Shown in pieces: positions 41,301 to 49,871 of a stretch of DNA of 64,000 nucleotides (position 1 is its first letter; each line of letters starts with the position of its first letter). The notes below the pieces were generated by a model. The model saw only the letters and a list, made by a program, of their open reading frames with translations, was not told where the DNA came from and ran no database searches. A program made the position numbers and the translations under genes. This stretch comes from DSVQ01 sp964484765 (lineage in GTDB: Bacteria > Planctomycetota > Planctomycetia > Planctomycetales > Planctomycetaceae), in NCBI GenBank assembly GCA_964484765.1, contig CAZAGI010000012.1, positions 62,001 through 126,000 of the forward strand, read 5' to 3'.

Positions 41301-44041
41301 CAGCGATTTTTGAAGTCCATCCCGCCGACCACTTTGGTTACAAGGGTCCCAAAATTACCGAGAAACGTCCGCTCGGTTACGATCCGCCGTTGTGCTGGAT
41401 TCCGCGGCGAGTGGACAACTCGTGCGGTGGCCAATGCTGGGCCGACACCCGGGAATGGGGACCGCTGTCGGGATTGATGCTGCACTTCTCGTTCGGCCAA
41501 TGCACCATGTTGCCGGTCCTGCGGGAAGTCGTCGACGGGGTCGCCCAAGGTGCGGCGATGGAGTGGCCGTTGTCGTTCGAATCCGGCGTGATGCGCGGCC
41601 GTTTCAGCCCTCGTGATGGGCAACTTTATGTCAGCGGACTAAAGGGCTGGGTCTCGTCGGCGGTGAACGACGGCTGCCTGCAGCGCGTCCGCTACACCGG
41701 GAAACCCGTGCTGACTGCGGTGGCGATGAAGTCCTATCGCAATGGACTCGCGCTGACGTTCTCATCACCGCTATCGAAAGACCAGGTGGAAGACGCCGGG
41801 CGCTATCGCGTGCAGCGCTGGGATTACCGCTATGGTGCAGAGTACGGTTCCGAAGAATATCGCGATGTGAAGAAAGGCGTCGTCGGCCGTGACGATGTCG
41901 ATGTGCTTTCCGCAACCCTCCTCGACGACGGTAAAACGCTGTTCCTCGAAATGGACGACTTCCGCCCGGCAATGCAATACGCCATCACCGGCCAGGTTGC
42001 AGATGCGTCGGGACAATCCGCATCTCTCGCGCTTTACCCCACGATTCACCGCACGCATGCGGAGTCCATCGACGAAGCAAGGCTTGTCCGCAAGTCCGCA
42101 CCGGGAGCGCTTGATCCATCCACGCGGCAACGGTTGAAAACCGGGCTGACGTGGACCGTAAGCCGAGGAGACCAGCAAGATGCTCGAGTCTCCCGGTTGG
42201 CGGCTTGGGAAGTTTCACGCAGCGAACCCCCAACGTCACGCCTCGCATCGGGTCCGTGGAGCGGACAACTCACAGGTTGGTTGCAAATCAACGACCGCGG
42301 CACGTTTCAGTTTCGCAGCGAAGGCGACGGTGCGAAAACATTGATGCTCGATGGTCGGCCGATCTCGTTCGATCCCGATGACGGCTGGAGCACGCCGATC
42401 ACCCTCGGCCGCGGTTTTTTTCCCATCGTCCTGACGCTCGCCAGCCAACCCGACGGAACCTCCGCCGGGCGGTTGCTGTGGCAGAGCGAGACCTTTGCCG
42501 CGGAACCGCTGCCACCGACAGTGTTGTGGCATGATCCGCAACAACCGCTGTTGAAGCCGTCAACAGAATGGCGACAGGGCCGGGCCTTGTTTGAAGACCA
42601 TCGCTGTGGACGATGTCACGCTTCATCGAAGGAATTACGTGGCGCCGATGCCCCCGACCTGCGCGACCTCGGGGGGCGGGTCAATCGGTACTATGTCTTT
42701 CAACACATAATGAATCCCCAGGCTCTCCGCGGCACCGGAGAGATGCCCCGACTGCTCGCGGACACACCGGAAGGCCGCAAGGTCGCGGCGAACATCACGA
42801 AGTTCCTCTGCGGCGATACGGACATCAGGATGGGCGGTCAAATGGGCAATACCGCCCCGGACAGGGCGCTTTTTGAAGATTTGGGATGCGTTGCGTGCCA
42901 TCGCTGGACACCACCCGACGTCGCTGATCCCTATCAGCGGGTTTCGTTGTATTTCACAACCCATAAATTTTCTGGAAAAAGTTTGCACGACTTCCTGAAA
43001 CAGCCGCAGCAGCACTATCCCGCGTCACGAATGCCCGCCTTCCGGTTGACGGACGACGAAGTCACTTCGCTGATCCGTGCGATAAGGTCCCTCTCCGATT
43101 TTCGTGCTTCGATTGATGTCCCTATACTTCTACTTCTCGGCGCGGACCGGACAGCGGGCGAGCGACAGTTTACGGAACTGCGATGTGCCGCTTGTCATGC
43201 TGGGCCGAAATCCGAGACGCCTTCCATTCCCGTCGTTCCGATTCAGCAGTTGACCGCGGGCTGTCTCGCCGAGGATCCGACCAACCTGCGTTCCCCCCGC
43301 TTCCCGTTTTCGGCCGCGGATCGACAGGCGTTGCACGCATTTCTCAGCACCGCAGAGTCAAAGCAGGCCTTGCTTACCAACGCCGAAGTTGCCGAGCGAC
43401 AGATCCAGCGACTACGCTGCACGGCGTGCCATCATCGGGACACGATCATCAGTCCGCGCGGAGAGATCATTTCCGAAGAATCCGATCGCGGGTTACCGCC
43501 GGAGGCGTTGCCGAATCTCACGTTTGCCGGGGAGAAACTGCACGAGCAGGCGATTGCAGACATCGTCGGCGGGAAGGTGAAAGAACCGCAGCGGACATGG
43601 TTGAAAGCGCGGATGCCCGCGTTTCCGTTTTATGCGGACGCGATTGCCAAAGGACTGGCCGCACAGCATGGGGTTGCGGCGACACAGCACGAAGCACCCC
43701 TGGTCGCGATCACGGAGGACGTGCTCGAGACCGGGCGTAAGTTAACCCTCACGCAGGGCGGGCTCGATTGCCGTCAATGTCACGGCATCGGTGGACAACT
43801 CGCCGCGGGCGATGACAAGACCCAACTCGCGCGGGGCATTGACTTCCGCGCCGTGAAGCAACGCGTCCGTTATGACTTCTATCGCCGGTTCGTGCTCGAT
43901 CCGCCGCGGTACGACATCGGCACGCGGATGCCGAAGTTCGTCACCGACGGCCGCATTACGAAGGTGAGCCACATCTACGACGGCGACGCCCGGCAGCAGT
44001 TCGATGCGATCTGGCTGTATCTGCAGTCGCTGAAAGAATGA
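38360..44041 (+). CDS. Giant exported fusion: TIM barrel, LamG, beta-propeller and five c-type haem motifs
   Basis: 1893 residues with a signal peptide (about 1-27); GAGGAG lies 5 bases before the ATG. Residues about 30-295 form a xylose-isomerase-like TIM barrel (GFKKYAYDWRAEHLP, CTVALYNHGGWFGEPENQLE, GIVYNQHHGHDHVD). About 320-480 is a LamG jelly roll (APLTLELWAKLPDRGPYNIL, GGLLDDVRLSKGVREI). A middle PVC-type domain (DUF6797-like, from memory) precedes a propeller of the PVC membrane-bound dehydrogenase kind (about 800-1110: LFQPLGLKIVDDQIYVLGRD, GLRNPNGLGVGG). A sandwich domain with a PA14-like look follows, then CxxCH haem motifs at 1416 (CGRCH), 1510 (CVACH), 1609 (CAACH), 1687 (CTACH) and 1804 (CRQCH). 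It probably oxidises an organic substrate outside the membrane and passes electrons along the haems. Confidence 0.85.
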   Translation: MMRKRCWQWVLISGLVVHMHGFPLSAAEPAKTAVEPFQADNLVAWCIVPFDAKKRGPKERVEMLAKLGFKKYAYDWRAEHLPTFSDELDLLKQHDIELTGLWFPTAMNDEARTLLRELKSHHVKTQLWVTGGGGPTANAEEQRQRVAAEVQRLRPIAEAAADADCTVALYNHGGWFGEPENQLEIIAAMKLPNVGIVYNQHHGHDHVDRFAALLKQMQPHLLALNLNGMIPKGDQIGQKIMPLGTGSLDLKLLKIVKESGYHGPIGILGHTQDDAEERLSDNLDGLAWLLPQLAGKAAAPLPKFRTFTPPKPPGEARLVPGKFGKALEARSGGMHLDGQPAFRDAPLTLELWAKLPDRGPYNILVANELKSSGTHWELFTMAGTGNLTVYLPGHQPDHVNSTANICDDQWHALAMIYEPARIRLFVDGKPVADQKIERRPDRPSQPGGFAIGELVAREIGCGGLLDDVRLSKGVREITAAPAGPLTKDEQTIQLWPFDDEKALPKVTVKPAKQPGSHWGKDAVGFDWTEGDSVDGRWNLTNVGPFLASNLFLHQLPPVRKALSMRVGEQQEATVCFDTENLQWRAAWSGGFLQFDPARYGLISAPRLHGDLLFATGNHPGWSIVGSAEAAPLQYKAMHQQGQKLSVSYTVGGFPIRERPSYHRVGDVGLFRRQISVGAAPVEMVLQWGTLGTNARIEQHDGQDLLVCQRREQTLAAALFGPKGVRWTIGTDHAVSVHISPAKAAREFEVRLGIAHAPQRDALWTALRSELPADDPATWDQPAGTLWPEEIITQGQRGAGDAAYVLDTLTLPTENPYRALMFVGGHDFFANGDIALCTAHGDVWRVSGVDGTLQKLVWKRYATGLFQPLGLKIVDDQIYVLGRDQITRLIDKNGDDAADVYECFCNQYESSPGGHDYVTCLERDSHGNWYLAHANQGVVKISPDGRQVESIATGLRNPNGLGVGGSDIITAAPQEGEWTPASAIFEVHPADHFGYKGPKITEKRPLGYDPPLCWIPRRVDNSCGGQCWADTREWGPLSGLMLHFSFGQCTMLPVLREVVDGVAQGAAMEWPLSFESGVMRGRFSPRDGQLYVSGLKGWVSSAVNDGCLQRVRYTGKPVLTAVAMKSYRNGLALTFSSPLSKDQVEDAGRYRVQRWDYRYGAEYGSEEYRDVKKGVVGRDDVDVLSATLLDDGKTLFLEMDDFRPAMQYAITGQVADASGQSASLALYPTIHRTHAESIDEARLVRKSAPGALDPSTRQRLKTGLTWTVSRGDQQDARVSRLAAWEVSRSEPPTSRLASGPWSGQLTGWLQINDRGTFQFRSEGDGAKTLMLDGRPISFDPDDGWSTPITLGRGFFPIVLTLASQPDGTSAGRLLWQSETFAAEPLPPTVLWHDPQQPLLKPSTEWRQGRALFEDHRCGRCHASSKELRGADAPDLRDLGGRVNRYYVFQHIMNPQALRGTGEMPRLLADTPEGRKVAANITKFLCGDTDIRMGGQMGNTAPDRALFEDLGCVACHRWTPPDVADPYQRVSLYFTTHKFSGKSLHDFLKQPQQHYPASRMPAFRLTDDEVTSLIRAIRSLSDFRASIDVPILLLLGADRTAGERQFTELRCAACHAGPKSETPSIPVVPIQQLTAGCLAEDPTNLRSPRFPFSAADRQALHAFLSTAESKQALLTNAEVAERQIQRLRCTACHHRDTIISPRGEIISEESDRGLPPEALPNLTFAGEKLHEQAIADIVGGKVKEPQRTWLKARMPAFPFYADAIAKGLAAQHGVAATQHEAPLVAITEDVLETGRKLTLTQGGLDCRQCHGIGGQLAAGDDKTQLARGIDFRAVKQRVRYDFYRRFVLDPPRYDIGTRMPKFVTDGRITKVSHIYDGDARQQFDAIWLYLQSLKE

Positions 44042-44047
44042 TGGGGA

Positions 44048-44125
44048 GTCAGTTGTCCGTGGTCAGTTGTCAGTAGGAGCCAGATTCTTTTCTTATCGAC
44101 TGACAACGGACCACTGACAACTGAC
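44048..44125. repeat. Inverted-repeat element between convergent genes
   Basis: The left arm 44048-44074 (starting GTCAGTTGTCCGTGGTCAGT) and right arm 44099-44125 are reverse complements at 25 of 27 positions around a 24-base centre. Each arm also contains the internal repeat GTCAGTTGTC. It lies between the stops of the haem protein gene and the ABC-F gene. Likely a dispersed REP/MITE-like element that may also stop transcription. Confidence 0.85.
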
Positions 44126-44131
44126 AAATTC

Positions 44132-46024
44132 TCACTTACGCCCTTCCAACTCTTCCCAGCGGGTGTAAGCGGCTGCGAGCGTTGCCTCGAGAGTTGCCAG
44201 CGACGACGTGGCGGCGGTGATCGCGGCACTATCTTGCTGATAGAACGTCGGCGTCGCCATCCGTGCATGCAACTCGGCCTGCTCGGCTTCCCACGTTTCG
44301 ATTTTCCGAGGCAGTTCTTCCAGTTCTCGCTGTTCCTTGAAGCTGAGCTTGCTCTTCGGAGACGTTGCCGGGCGCGATTCGACAGCAGTGGGCTTTGGTT
44401 TCGTCACTGCTTCGACAACGGCAATCGATGCGTTGCGTTGCGCGATCCAGTCGTCATAACCCCCGGCGTACTCTTTCACCATGCCGTCGCCTTCAAAAAC
44501 GAGCGAACTGGTGATGACGTTGTTGAGGAAGGTTCGATCGTGGCTGACCAGCAGCACGGTGCCGGGGTATTCGACAACCAGGCTTTCCAGCAGTTCCAGC
44601 GTTTCCGTATCGAGATCGTTGGTTGGTTCGTCAAGCACCAGCACATTCGATGGCTTCGAGAACAACCGTGCGAGCAACAACCGGTTGCGTTCGCCGCCGG
44701 AAAGAAATCGTACGAGAGTTTTCGAGCGTTCCGGCGTGAAGAGAAAATCTTCGAGATAGCCGATGATGTGCCGGCGTCTGCCGTTGATCACCAGCATGTC
44801 CTGCCCGTGGGCCACGTTTTCAATGACGGTTTCGTCGTCATCGAGTTGTGCCCGCAGTTGATCGAAATAACCGATCTCCAGATTCGTGCCGTGGCGAATG
44901 GTTCCCGCGGTGGGGGTCAATTCGCCGAGCAATAGCCGCAACAGCGTGGTTTTGCCGCAGCCGTTGGGTCCGATGATGCCGATCTTGTCGCCGCGGAAAA
45001 TCGTGGCATTGAAGTTTTTCAAGATGGTTCGGCCGTTGATGTCATAAGACAAATTGCCGGCACGGACCACCTGCACGCCGCCGCGTTCGGCGTCTTCGTG
45101 CAGTTCGACCTGCACGGTTCCCCATCGTTTGCGACGCGCCTGGTGTTGCGCCCGCAGTTCTTTCAGCGCCCGCACACGGCCTTCATTGCGCGTCCGCCGG
45201 GCTTTGATCCCCGTGCGAATCCACACTTCTTCCTGCGCGAGTTTCTTGTCGAACAACGCCCGCTGCTGTTCTTCCGCGGTGAGGGCTTCTTCCTTGCGCG
45301 TGAGAAATGTTGTGTAGTCACACGTCCAGTCGTAGAGTTTCCCTTGATCAAGTTCGATGATTCGCGTCGCCAGTTTTTGCAGGAATGTGCGGTCGTGGGT
45401 GACGAAAATCAGTGTCCCCTCATACCGCTGTAAGAAATCTTCCAGCCAGCAGATCGCGTCGACATCGAGATGGTTTGTCGGTTCATCAAGCAACAGAATA
45501 TCCGGATCGAGGACGATCGCCTGCGCCAGCAGGACACGGCGTTTCATTCCCGAAGACAACTCATCGAAGCGGCGCTGAGGATCGAGTTGCATCCGCGCGA
45601 GGGTTTGCTCGATCCGCTGTTCCCACTGCCAGGCCTGATCCGCGTCCATTGTGGCGGCGAGCGCTTCGAGTTCGTGCCGCTGCGTCGGTGTCAATTCGGC
45701 AGCGTGATGATGCAGGCGAAAGCTGGCTTCCAGTGCCGGGCCGTGTCCGGGAAAGGCGTTGGCGACTTCGCCGTAGATTGTGCCGTGTTCACCGACAGGC
45801 ACGTCCTGCCGTTGCCGGCCGATCCTGGTCCCGGGGGCCATCTCGACCAGTCCGTGCTCCGGGACGACTTCGCCGAGAATCAGCCGCATCAGCGTGGATT
45901 TGCCGGCGCCGTTGCGGCCCAGGAGACCAATCCGTTCGCCGCGTTCGATCTGCAGGTCGGCATGTTCCACCAAAGGCGGCTGACCGAAACCAAACGTGAC
46001 ATCGCGAAAACTGAGAACCGCCAT
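44132..46024 (-). CDS. uup: ABC-F family ATPase, Uup-like
   Basis: 630 residues without membrane helices. Two ABC cassettes are joined by a charged linker: Walker A GRNGAGKS and GPNGCGKT, signatures LSSGMKRR and LSGGERNR, Walker B LLLDEPTNHLD and LVLDEPTNDLD. The linker (ALTAEEQQRALFDKKLAQEE and onward) is the P-site tRNA interaction motif region of ABC-F proteins, which act on the ribosome. A C-terminal coiled coil (about 545-630) is the extra domain that marks the Uup branch, known to bind DNA. ATG 46024 matches the family start (MAVLSFRDVTFGFGQPPLV). It is divergent from the WXG100 operon. Confidence 0.88.
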   Translation of the reverse strand: MAVLSFRDVTFGFGQPPLVEHADLQIERGERIGLLGRNGAGKSTLMRLILGEVVPEHGLVEMAPGTRIGRQRQDVPVGEHGTIYGEVANAFPGHGPALEASFRLHHHAAELTPTQRHELEALAATMDADQAWQWEQRIEQTLARMQLDPQRRFDELSSGMKRRVLLAQAIVLDPDILLLDEPTNHLDVDAICWLEDFLQRYEGTLIFVTHDRTFLQKLATRIIELDQGKLYDWTCDYTTFLTRKEEALTAEEQQRALFDKKLAQEEVWIRTGIKARRTRNEGRVRALKELRAQHQARRKRWGTVQVELHEDAERGGVQVVRAGNLSYDINGRTILKNFNATIFRGDKIGIIGPNGCGKTTLLRLLLGELTPTAGTIRHGTNLEIGYFDQLRAQLDDDETVIENVAHGQDMLVINGRRRHIIGYLEDFLFTPERSKTLVRFLSGGERNRLLLARLFSKPSNVLVLDEPTNDLDTETLELLESLVVEYPGTVLLVSHDRTFLNNVITSSLVFEGDGMVKEYAGGYDDWIAQRNASIAVVEAVTKPKPTAVESRPATSPKSKLSFKEQRELEELPRKIETWEAEQAELHARMATPTFYQQDSAAITAATSSLATLEATLAAAYTRWEELEGRK

Positions 46025-46133
46025 CAAAATTCCATTTGTCGGAAAAGTCACCATCCGTGGCGGTACCCTACTCCAGGGGGTGGTTGGCTCGCAATCCGAG
46101 GGCCAATTCGCCGAAAATCAACCCCCGACGTTT

Positions 46134-46163
46134 TTGACGTCGCCCGGTGAATTTCGTTACAGT
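46134..46163 (+). promoter_or_regulatory. Candidate promoter of the WXG100 operon
   Basis: TTGACG (46134-46139) and TACAGT (46158-46163) are spaced 18 bases, 47 bases before the WXG100 start. The boxes match the sigma-70 consensus at 5/6 and 4/6 positions. A strong ribosome site, AAAGGAGGC, follows at 46198-46206. Confidence 0.45.
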
Positions 46164-46210
46164 AGAAGACGTGGCCGCGGGGGCACGTCATTCACCCGAA
46201 AGGAGGCCGC

Positions 46211-46483
46211 ATGTCCCAGGCGATTGTCGACCCCGAAGACCTTCGGCGGTTTGCGGGGATGCTGCGCGATTTCAACGGCGATTTGCAGTCGAAGCTGACC
46301 GTCCTCGCCGGACAGATGAATTCGCTCAGCCAAACCTGGCGCGACCAGGAGCATCAGAAATTTGCCGAAGAATTCACACAGCATCTGCGGATGGCGACGC
46401 GGTTTGTCGAAGCTAACGAAGAACATATCCCGTATCTTCTGCGAAAGGCCGAACGCATCGAAGAATACCTGCAACAGCATTAA
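46211..46483 (+). CDS. WXG100-family protein (W-R-D variant)
   Basis: 90 residues, all helical, no signal peptide. The size and layout (helix, tight turn, helix) are those of WXG100 proteins such as ESAT-6: the turn is SQTWRDQEHQKFAEEF, with Trp at 43, Asp in place of the usual Gly at 45 and the downstream F-x-x-x-F pattern. WXG100 proteins are dimers secreted by type VII systems or, in other phyla, of unknown role. No EccC/EssC-type ATPase or C-terminal YxxxD/E export signal is evident here; the tail reads ERIEEYLQQH, so a YLQQH end is only loosely similar. AAGGAGG right upstream predicts strong translation. It is the first gene of an eight-gene unit. Confidence 0.78.
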   Translation: MSQAIVDPEDLRRFAGMLRDFNGDLQSKLTVLAGQMNSLSQTWRDQEHQKFAEEFTQHLRMATRFVEANEEHIPYLLRKAERIEEYLQQH

Positions 46484-46580
46484 AATTGTGAGATAAGCCC
46501 GTTGTTGACGCCGCCGCGTCCATCCCGTTTTTACAGGATTGGGAACGCGCTGATCTTCGCCGCTCGAAAAGCCTGTGCAC

Positions 46581-47117
46581 ATGCCTTCTGCCCGTGTGAC
46601 ATCGATTGATGCTCTCGTTGCCTTTCGGGCGGCTGTCGTCGCCTTTCTGGAGCGCGGACCGGCGGCGCTGGGCAGTCTGCGGCAGGAAACCCATCGCACC
46701 ATGATGTGGCTGGAGCAGGAACAACCCCGCTATTGGCAGGAGGAACTCCGCCGGGGTTACGACCGTGTTGCCAGCGCTCGAACGGCACTTGACACCTGTC
46801 GGATGCGCACGGTCGCCGGCCATCGCTCGGCGTGTATTGAAGAGCAGGTGGCCTTACGCAAAGCAAAGGCGCGGGTGGAGTATTGTCAGCAGCAAGTGGA
46901 AGTCACGCGCCGGTGGGCCATCCGGGCTCGAGAAGAAGCCGACGAATTCCTGGGAAAAATGGCCCCGCTCGATCGTTCGTTCCAGCAGGAAGTTCCGAAC
47001 ATGGTCGCGATTCTGGAGCGGATGATCCTGGCGATCGAGGCGTATCAGGACGTTGCTGGTGATCTCGAAGACGTTATCGCAGCGCCGACGGAAACCACCA
47101 CGGAGGCGACGCCATGA
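46581..47117 (+). CDS. Coiled-coil protein of unknown function
   Basis: 178 residues from ATG 46581 (a GTG at 46575 is in frame). It is almost entirely helical, rich in Arg, Glu and Ala, with a likely coiled coil over residues about 60-125 (YDRVASARTALDTC, EEQVALRKAKARVEYCQQQV, TRRWAIRAREEADEFLGKM) and three Cys residues. There is no signal peptide or membrane segment. It lies 97 bases after the WXG100 gene and overlaps the next gene by ATGA, so it belongs to the operon. A cytoplasmic partner or scaffold for the WXG100 protein is a reasonable guess from position and helical character only; I do not recognise the family. Confidence 0.65.
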   Translation: MPSARVTSIDALVAFRAAVVAFLERGPAALGSLRQETHRTMMWLEQEQPRYWQEELRRGYDRVASARTALDTCRMRTVAGHRSACIEEQVALRKAKARVEYCQQQVEVTRRWAIRAREEADEFLGKMAPLDRSFQQEVPNMVAILERMILAIEAYQDVAGDLEDVIAAPTETTTEATP

Positions 47118-48904
47118 TGGTTGGCCGACATCTCGGTTTCCGCTGGTGGATCCTCGGGTGGGTGTTGCTCGCGGGGAATTCGGTCGCATTTGCTGCCGAT
47201 CCGCCTGCGCTGAAGAAACTCGATTCGGGACTCGGCAAAAAAATCGATGAGTCGATCGCCAAAGCCCGCGATTCGTTGTTGAGGACGTCCCCCGCATCAC
47301 TATCGGATAGCGAAGCCTCGATTGTCGCGTATGCGCTGCACAAGGCGGGATTGCCCGCCACACATCCCAAAATCGCGGGGACTGTGGACGCCATTAATAA
47401 AAAAGTGGCGCAGGGAAGTTACACCACTGGGACCGGACCGGCGCAGCACATTTACGAAGCTGCGTGCGATGCCATGCTGCTGGTGGATCTCGACCCCGTG
47501 GCCCATCAGGCCAATCTGAGTGTCCTGCGTGATTACATCGTCGGGCGACAACGGCTCAATGGTTCGTGGCACTATCCCAACACACCCACCAGCGAAGACA
47601 TCGGCGACACCAGCATCACACAGTTTGCTCTGTTAGGGCTCTGGGCGGTGCGCCGGGCGGATATTGAGGTGTCCAATGAAGTCTGGGAAAAAGCCGCGAC
47701 GTGGCTCTTCGCCACGCAGTTTCCGGATGGCGGGTTCGCCTATCATGTGTATGAAAAAGAGAACCCGGACAGCTACACTCCCACGGTGTCGATGACCGCC
47801 GCCGGCGCGTCATCCATGCTGATCATCCAACGAATGCTCTACGGCGATCGAGTCATCTCCACGCCGGAGGTGATTTCCACTTCTCGGAAACGATTCGGCG
47901 TACTGGAATTTGTTCCCACGGACCAGCCGGCGGTCACCCCCAAGCCCGCGAACGTCAAACAGGTCAAATACGAGACGCTCGACAAGAACATCAAAAAATC
48001 GGCGAGTTGGCTGTCGAGCCATTTTGTTCCGCGGCCGCAATTTCATTTCTATGCCTACGAATTGTACGGTTGCGAACGCGTTGGTTCGTTGCTGGAAACG
48101 GAGAAATTCGGCAGCCACAAATGGTACGAAGAAGGGGCCGATTCGCTCATCGCGCATCAGAATCCGAACGGCGACTGGAACGGCCGGGTTTCTCCCCGCG
48201 CGATGACGGCGTTTGGCGTATTGTTTCTGGCGCGGGCCACGCAAGCCATAGTCCAGCCGCGCGTCAAAGTTCGATTGACCGGATCGGGGCTGCTGGCCGG
48301 GGGACGCGGCCTGCCGGACGATCTTTCCAAAGTCGCCATTCAGGATGGCTCCGTCACGCAGCGGAAAAAGCTGGGGCCGATTGACGAAATGCTCGCCGAT
48401 CTGGAGAAATCGGCGGTCGGCGATGTGCCCGTCACTGCGGAAGCCGTCATTGCCACCCTCCAGTTCGACAAACCCGAAGAACTGGTGGGCAAACTCGATC
48501 AATTGCCGACGATGCTCCGGCATCCGAAAGCGGAGATGCGTCAGGTGGCGGCGTGGGCGCTCGGTCGATCGGGCGAGTTACGGATGGTTCCCAAGCTAGT
48601 CGAGGCGCTTTCCGATCCCGATATCAATGTCGCGGCCGATGCCAGTCTCGCGCTGTGTGTGCTGACACGTCAGCCGGAAGGCGTGGTAAAAGGTGAATTT
48701 GCAACGGACCGTGTTGCCCCCGAACCGCCGGAAGTCGCGGAAGTCGACATGGATGGCGAGAAACTGCCGCCCGAGAAAGTGGAGGCCGCCAAAGCTGCCG
48801 TCGTCGAGTGGCGGCGTGTCAGTGAGCGGGCCTGGACGCGATGGTATCTGCTCAACCGCCCGTATGATGAACGTGACGATCGCCAACAGATTCGCAACAA
48901 GTAA
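47114..48904 (+). CDS. Exported prenyltransferase/squalene-cyclase-like toroid protein with HEAT-like repeats
   Basis: 596 residues. A signal peptide (FRWWILGWVLLAGNSVAFAA) is followed by an alpha/alpha-toroid region (about 60-400) with the typical turns QRLNGSWHYPNT, GDTSITQFALLGLWAVRRAD, QFPDGGFAYHV and QNPNGDWNGRVSPRAMTAFG. Residues about 425-540 look like HEAT repeats (MRQVAAWALGRSGELRMVPK, LVEALSDPDINVAADASLAL). No DXDD or other cyclase motif is evident, and export makes terpene chemistry unlikely; a binding or scaffold role is more probable. The start overlaps the previous stop by ATGA. Proteins of this type are common in planctomycetes, and I recall them near ExbB/ExbD genes. Confidence 0.75.
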   Translation: MMVGRHLGFRWWILGWVLLAGNSVAFAADPPALKKLDSGLGKKIDESIAKARDSLLRTSPASLSDSEASIVAYALHKAGLPATHPKIAGTVDAINKKVAQGSYTTGTGPAQHIYEAACDAMLLVDLDPVAHQANLSVLRDYIVGRQRLNGSWHYPNTPTSEDIGDTSITQFALLGLWAVRRADIEVSNEVWEKAATWLFATQFPDGGFAYHVYEKENPDSYTPTVSMTAAGASSMLIIQRMLYGDRVISTPEVISTSRKRFGVLEFVPTDQPAVTPKPANVKQVKYETLDKNIKKSASWLSSHFVPRPQFHFYAYELYGCERVGSLLETEKFGSHKWYEEGADSLIAHQNPNGDWNGRVSPRAMTAFGVLFLARATQAIVQPRVKVRLTGSGLLAGGRGLPDDLSKVAIQDGSVTQRKKLGPIDEMLADLEKSAVGDVPVTAEAVIATLQFDKPEELVGKLDQLPTMLRHPKAEMRQVAAWALGRSGELRMVPKLVEALSDPDINVAADASLALCVLTRQPEGVVKGEFATDRVAPEPPEVAEVDMDGEKLPPEKVEAAKAAVVEWRRVSERAWTRWYLLNRPYDERDDRQQIRNK

Positions 48905-48921
48905 CCAAGGCCGGTCCGCTG

Positions 48922-49830
48922 ATGTCGTCGCCGTCGGAACCACTAACGCCCGTACTCCGCGTGACGCAGTACGATCGCGCTGCGGCCGGAGTCATCGCGG
49001 CGTTTTTCGTGCTGGTGGTGATCTGCGTATGCATCGTGTCGCTGTGGCTGTCGACGCGTCCAGTTCCGGCGGCGCTCGCCGTTCCGGTGGAGATCGTCGA
49101 CTTGCCCGGCGGATTCCTCGACGGTTCCATCGATGAAACGTTGCGTGTTGATGCCGCTGGTCCGGAAGTGTTCAACGCCTCCCCGGCCGATGAAGTCTCC
49201 ACGACGCAATTGGAGATTGCAGAATCGCTGGAGTCATCCACCTCGATCTCTGATATCGCCGGTGCGGCGGCACCCACGCAGCAGCAGTTTGAAACCGGCG
49301 GCACGAAAAACATCGGTCAAAAAGGGAGCGCCAAAGGGACCGGCCGTCGTCCGTTTGGCTACGGCGGTCCAGGTGCCGGGCTGCCTCGGGAACAGCGCTG
49401 GTATGTGAGGTTTGATAGCCAGGTCAGTCTGGACGAATACGCCAAGCAGTTGGACTTTTTTCAGATCGAACTGGGAGCGCTGCTCGCCGATGGTCGCCTG
49501 GGAATCATTTCGCAAATGTCCCAGAACAAACCCCCGGTGCGGTACATCGCGCGCGGATCGGACGAGCAGCGGCTGTTCATGACGTGGCAAGGCGGCGAGC
49601 GGCGCTTTGCCGACGTGCAGCTGTTTGCCAAAGCCGGCATCACCGTTCCTGGCGATGCTCCGCTGTTTCAGTTTTATCCCAAAAATGTGGAGGCGCAGTT
49701 GGCCACGTTGGAACGAGATTATCGCAACCGGACCGCGCGCGAGATTAAACGGACTTATTTCGTCGTCATCCCTCAGGGCGGTGGCTATGCGTTTCAAGTC
49801 ATTCGTCAGACGTTGCATCAACAGCAGTAG
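48922..49830 (+). CDS. Single-pass membrane protein with TonB-like layout, function unknown
   Basis: 302 residues. One membrane helix near residues 22-44 (AAAGVIAAFFVLVVICVCIV) follows a short cytoplasmic N-terminus. Then comes a long low-complexity segment (about 50-155, ending in a Gly-rich stretch RRPFGYGGPGAGLPRE) and a folded C-terminal domain (about 160-302: WYVRFDSQVSLDEYAKQLDF, RYIARGSDEQRLFMTWQGGE, YFVVIPQGGGYAFQVIRQ). The layout recalls TonB or TolA, which reach across the periplasm and are driven by ExbB/ExbD, but no TonB C-terminal motif is recognisable. It begins 17 bases after the toroid gene and is in the operon. Confidence 0.65.
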   Translation: MSSPSEPLTPVLRVTQYDRAAAGVIAAFFVLVVICVCIVSLWLSTRPVPAALAVPVEIVDLPGGFLDGSIDETLRVDAAGPEVFNASPADEVSTTQLEIAESLESSTSISDIAGAAAPTQQQFETGGTKNIGQKGSAKGTGRRPFGYGGPGAGLPREQRWYVRFDSQVSLDEYAKQLDFFQIELGALLADGRLGIISQMSQNKPPVRYIARGSDEQRLFMTWQGGERRFADVQLFAKAGITVPGDAPLFQFYPKNVEAQLATLERDYRNRTAREIKRTYFVVIPQGGGYAFQVIRQTLHQQQ

Positions 49831-49871
49831 GGCATTCACCGTCGTTTTTCACTTCGTAAGTTTTTGATTCC

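Noticed and set aside
47114..48904. Terpene cyclase or prenyltransferase enzyme
   Set aside because: The toroid repeat pattern is present, but no catalytic DXDD-type motif is seen and the protein has a signal peptide.
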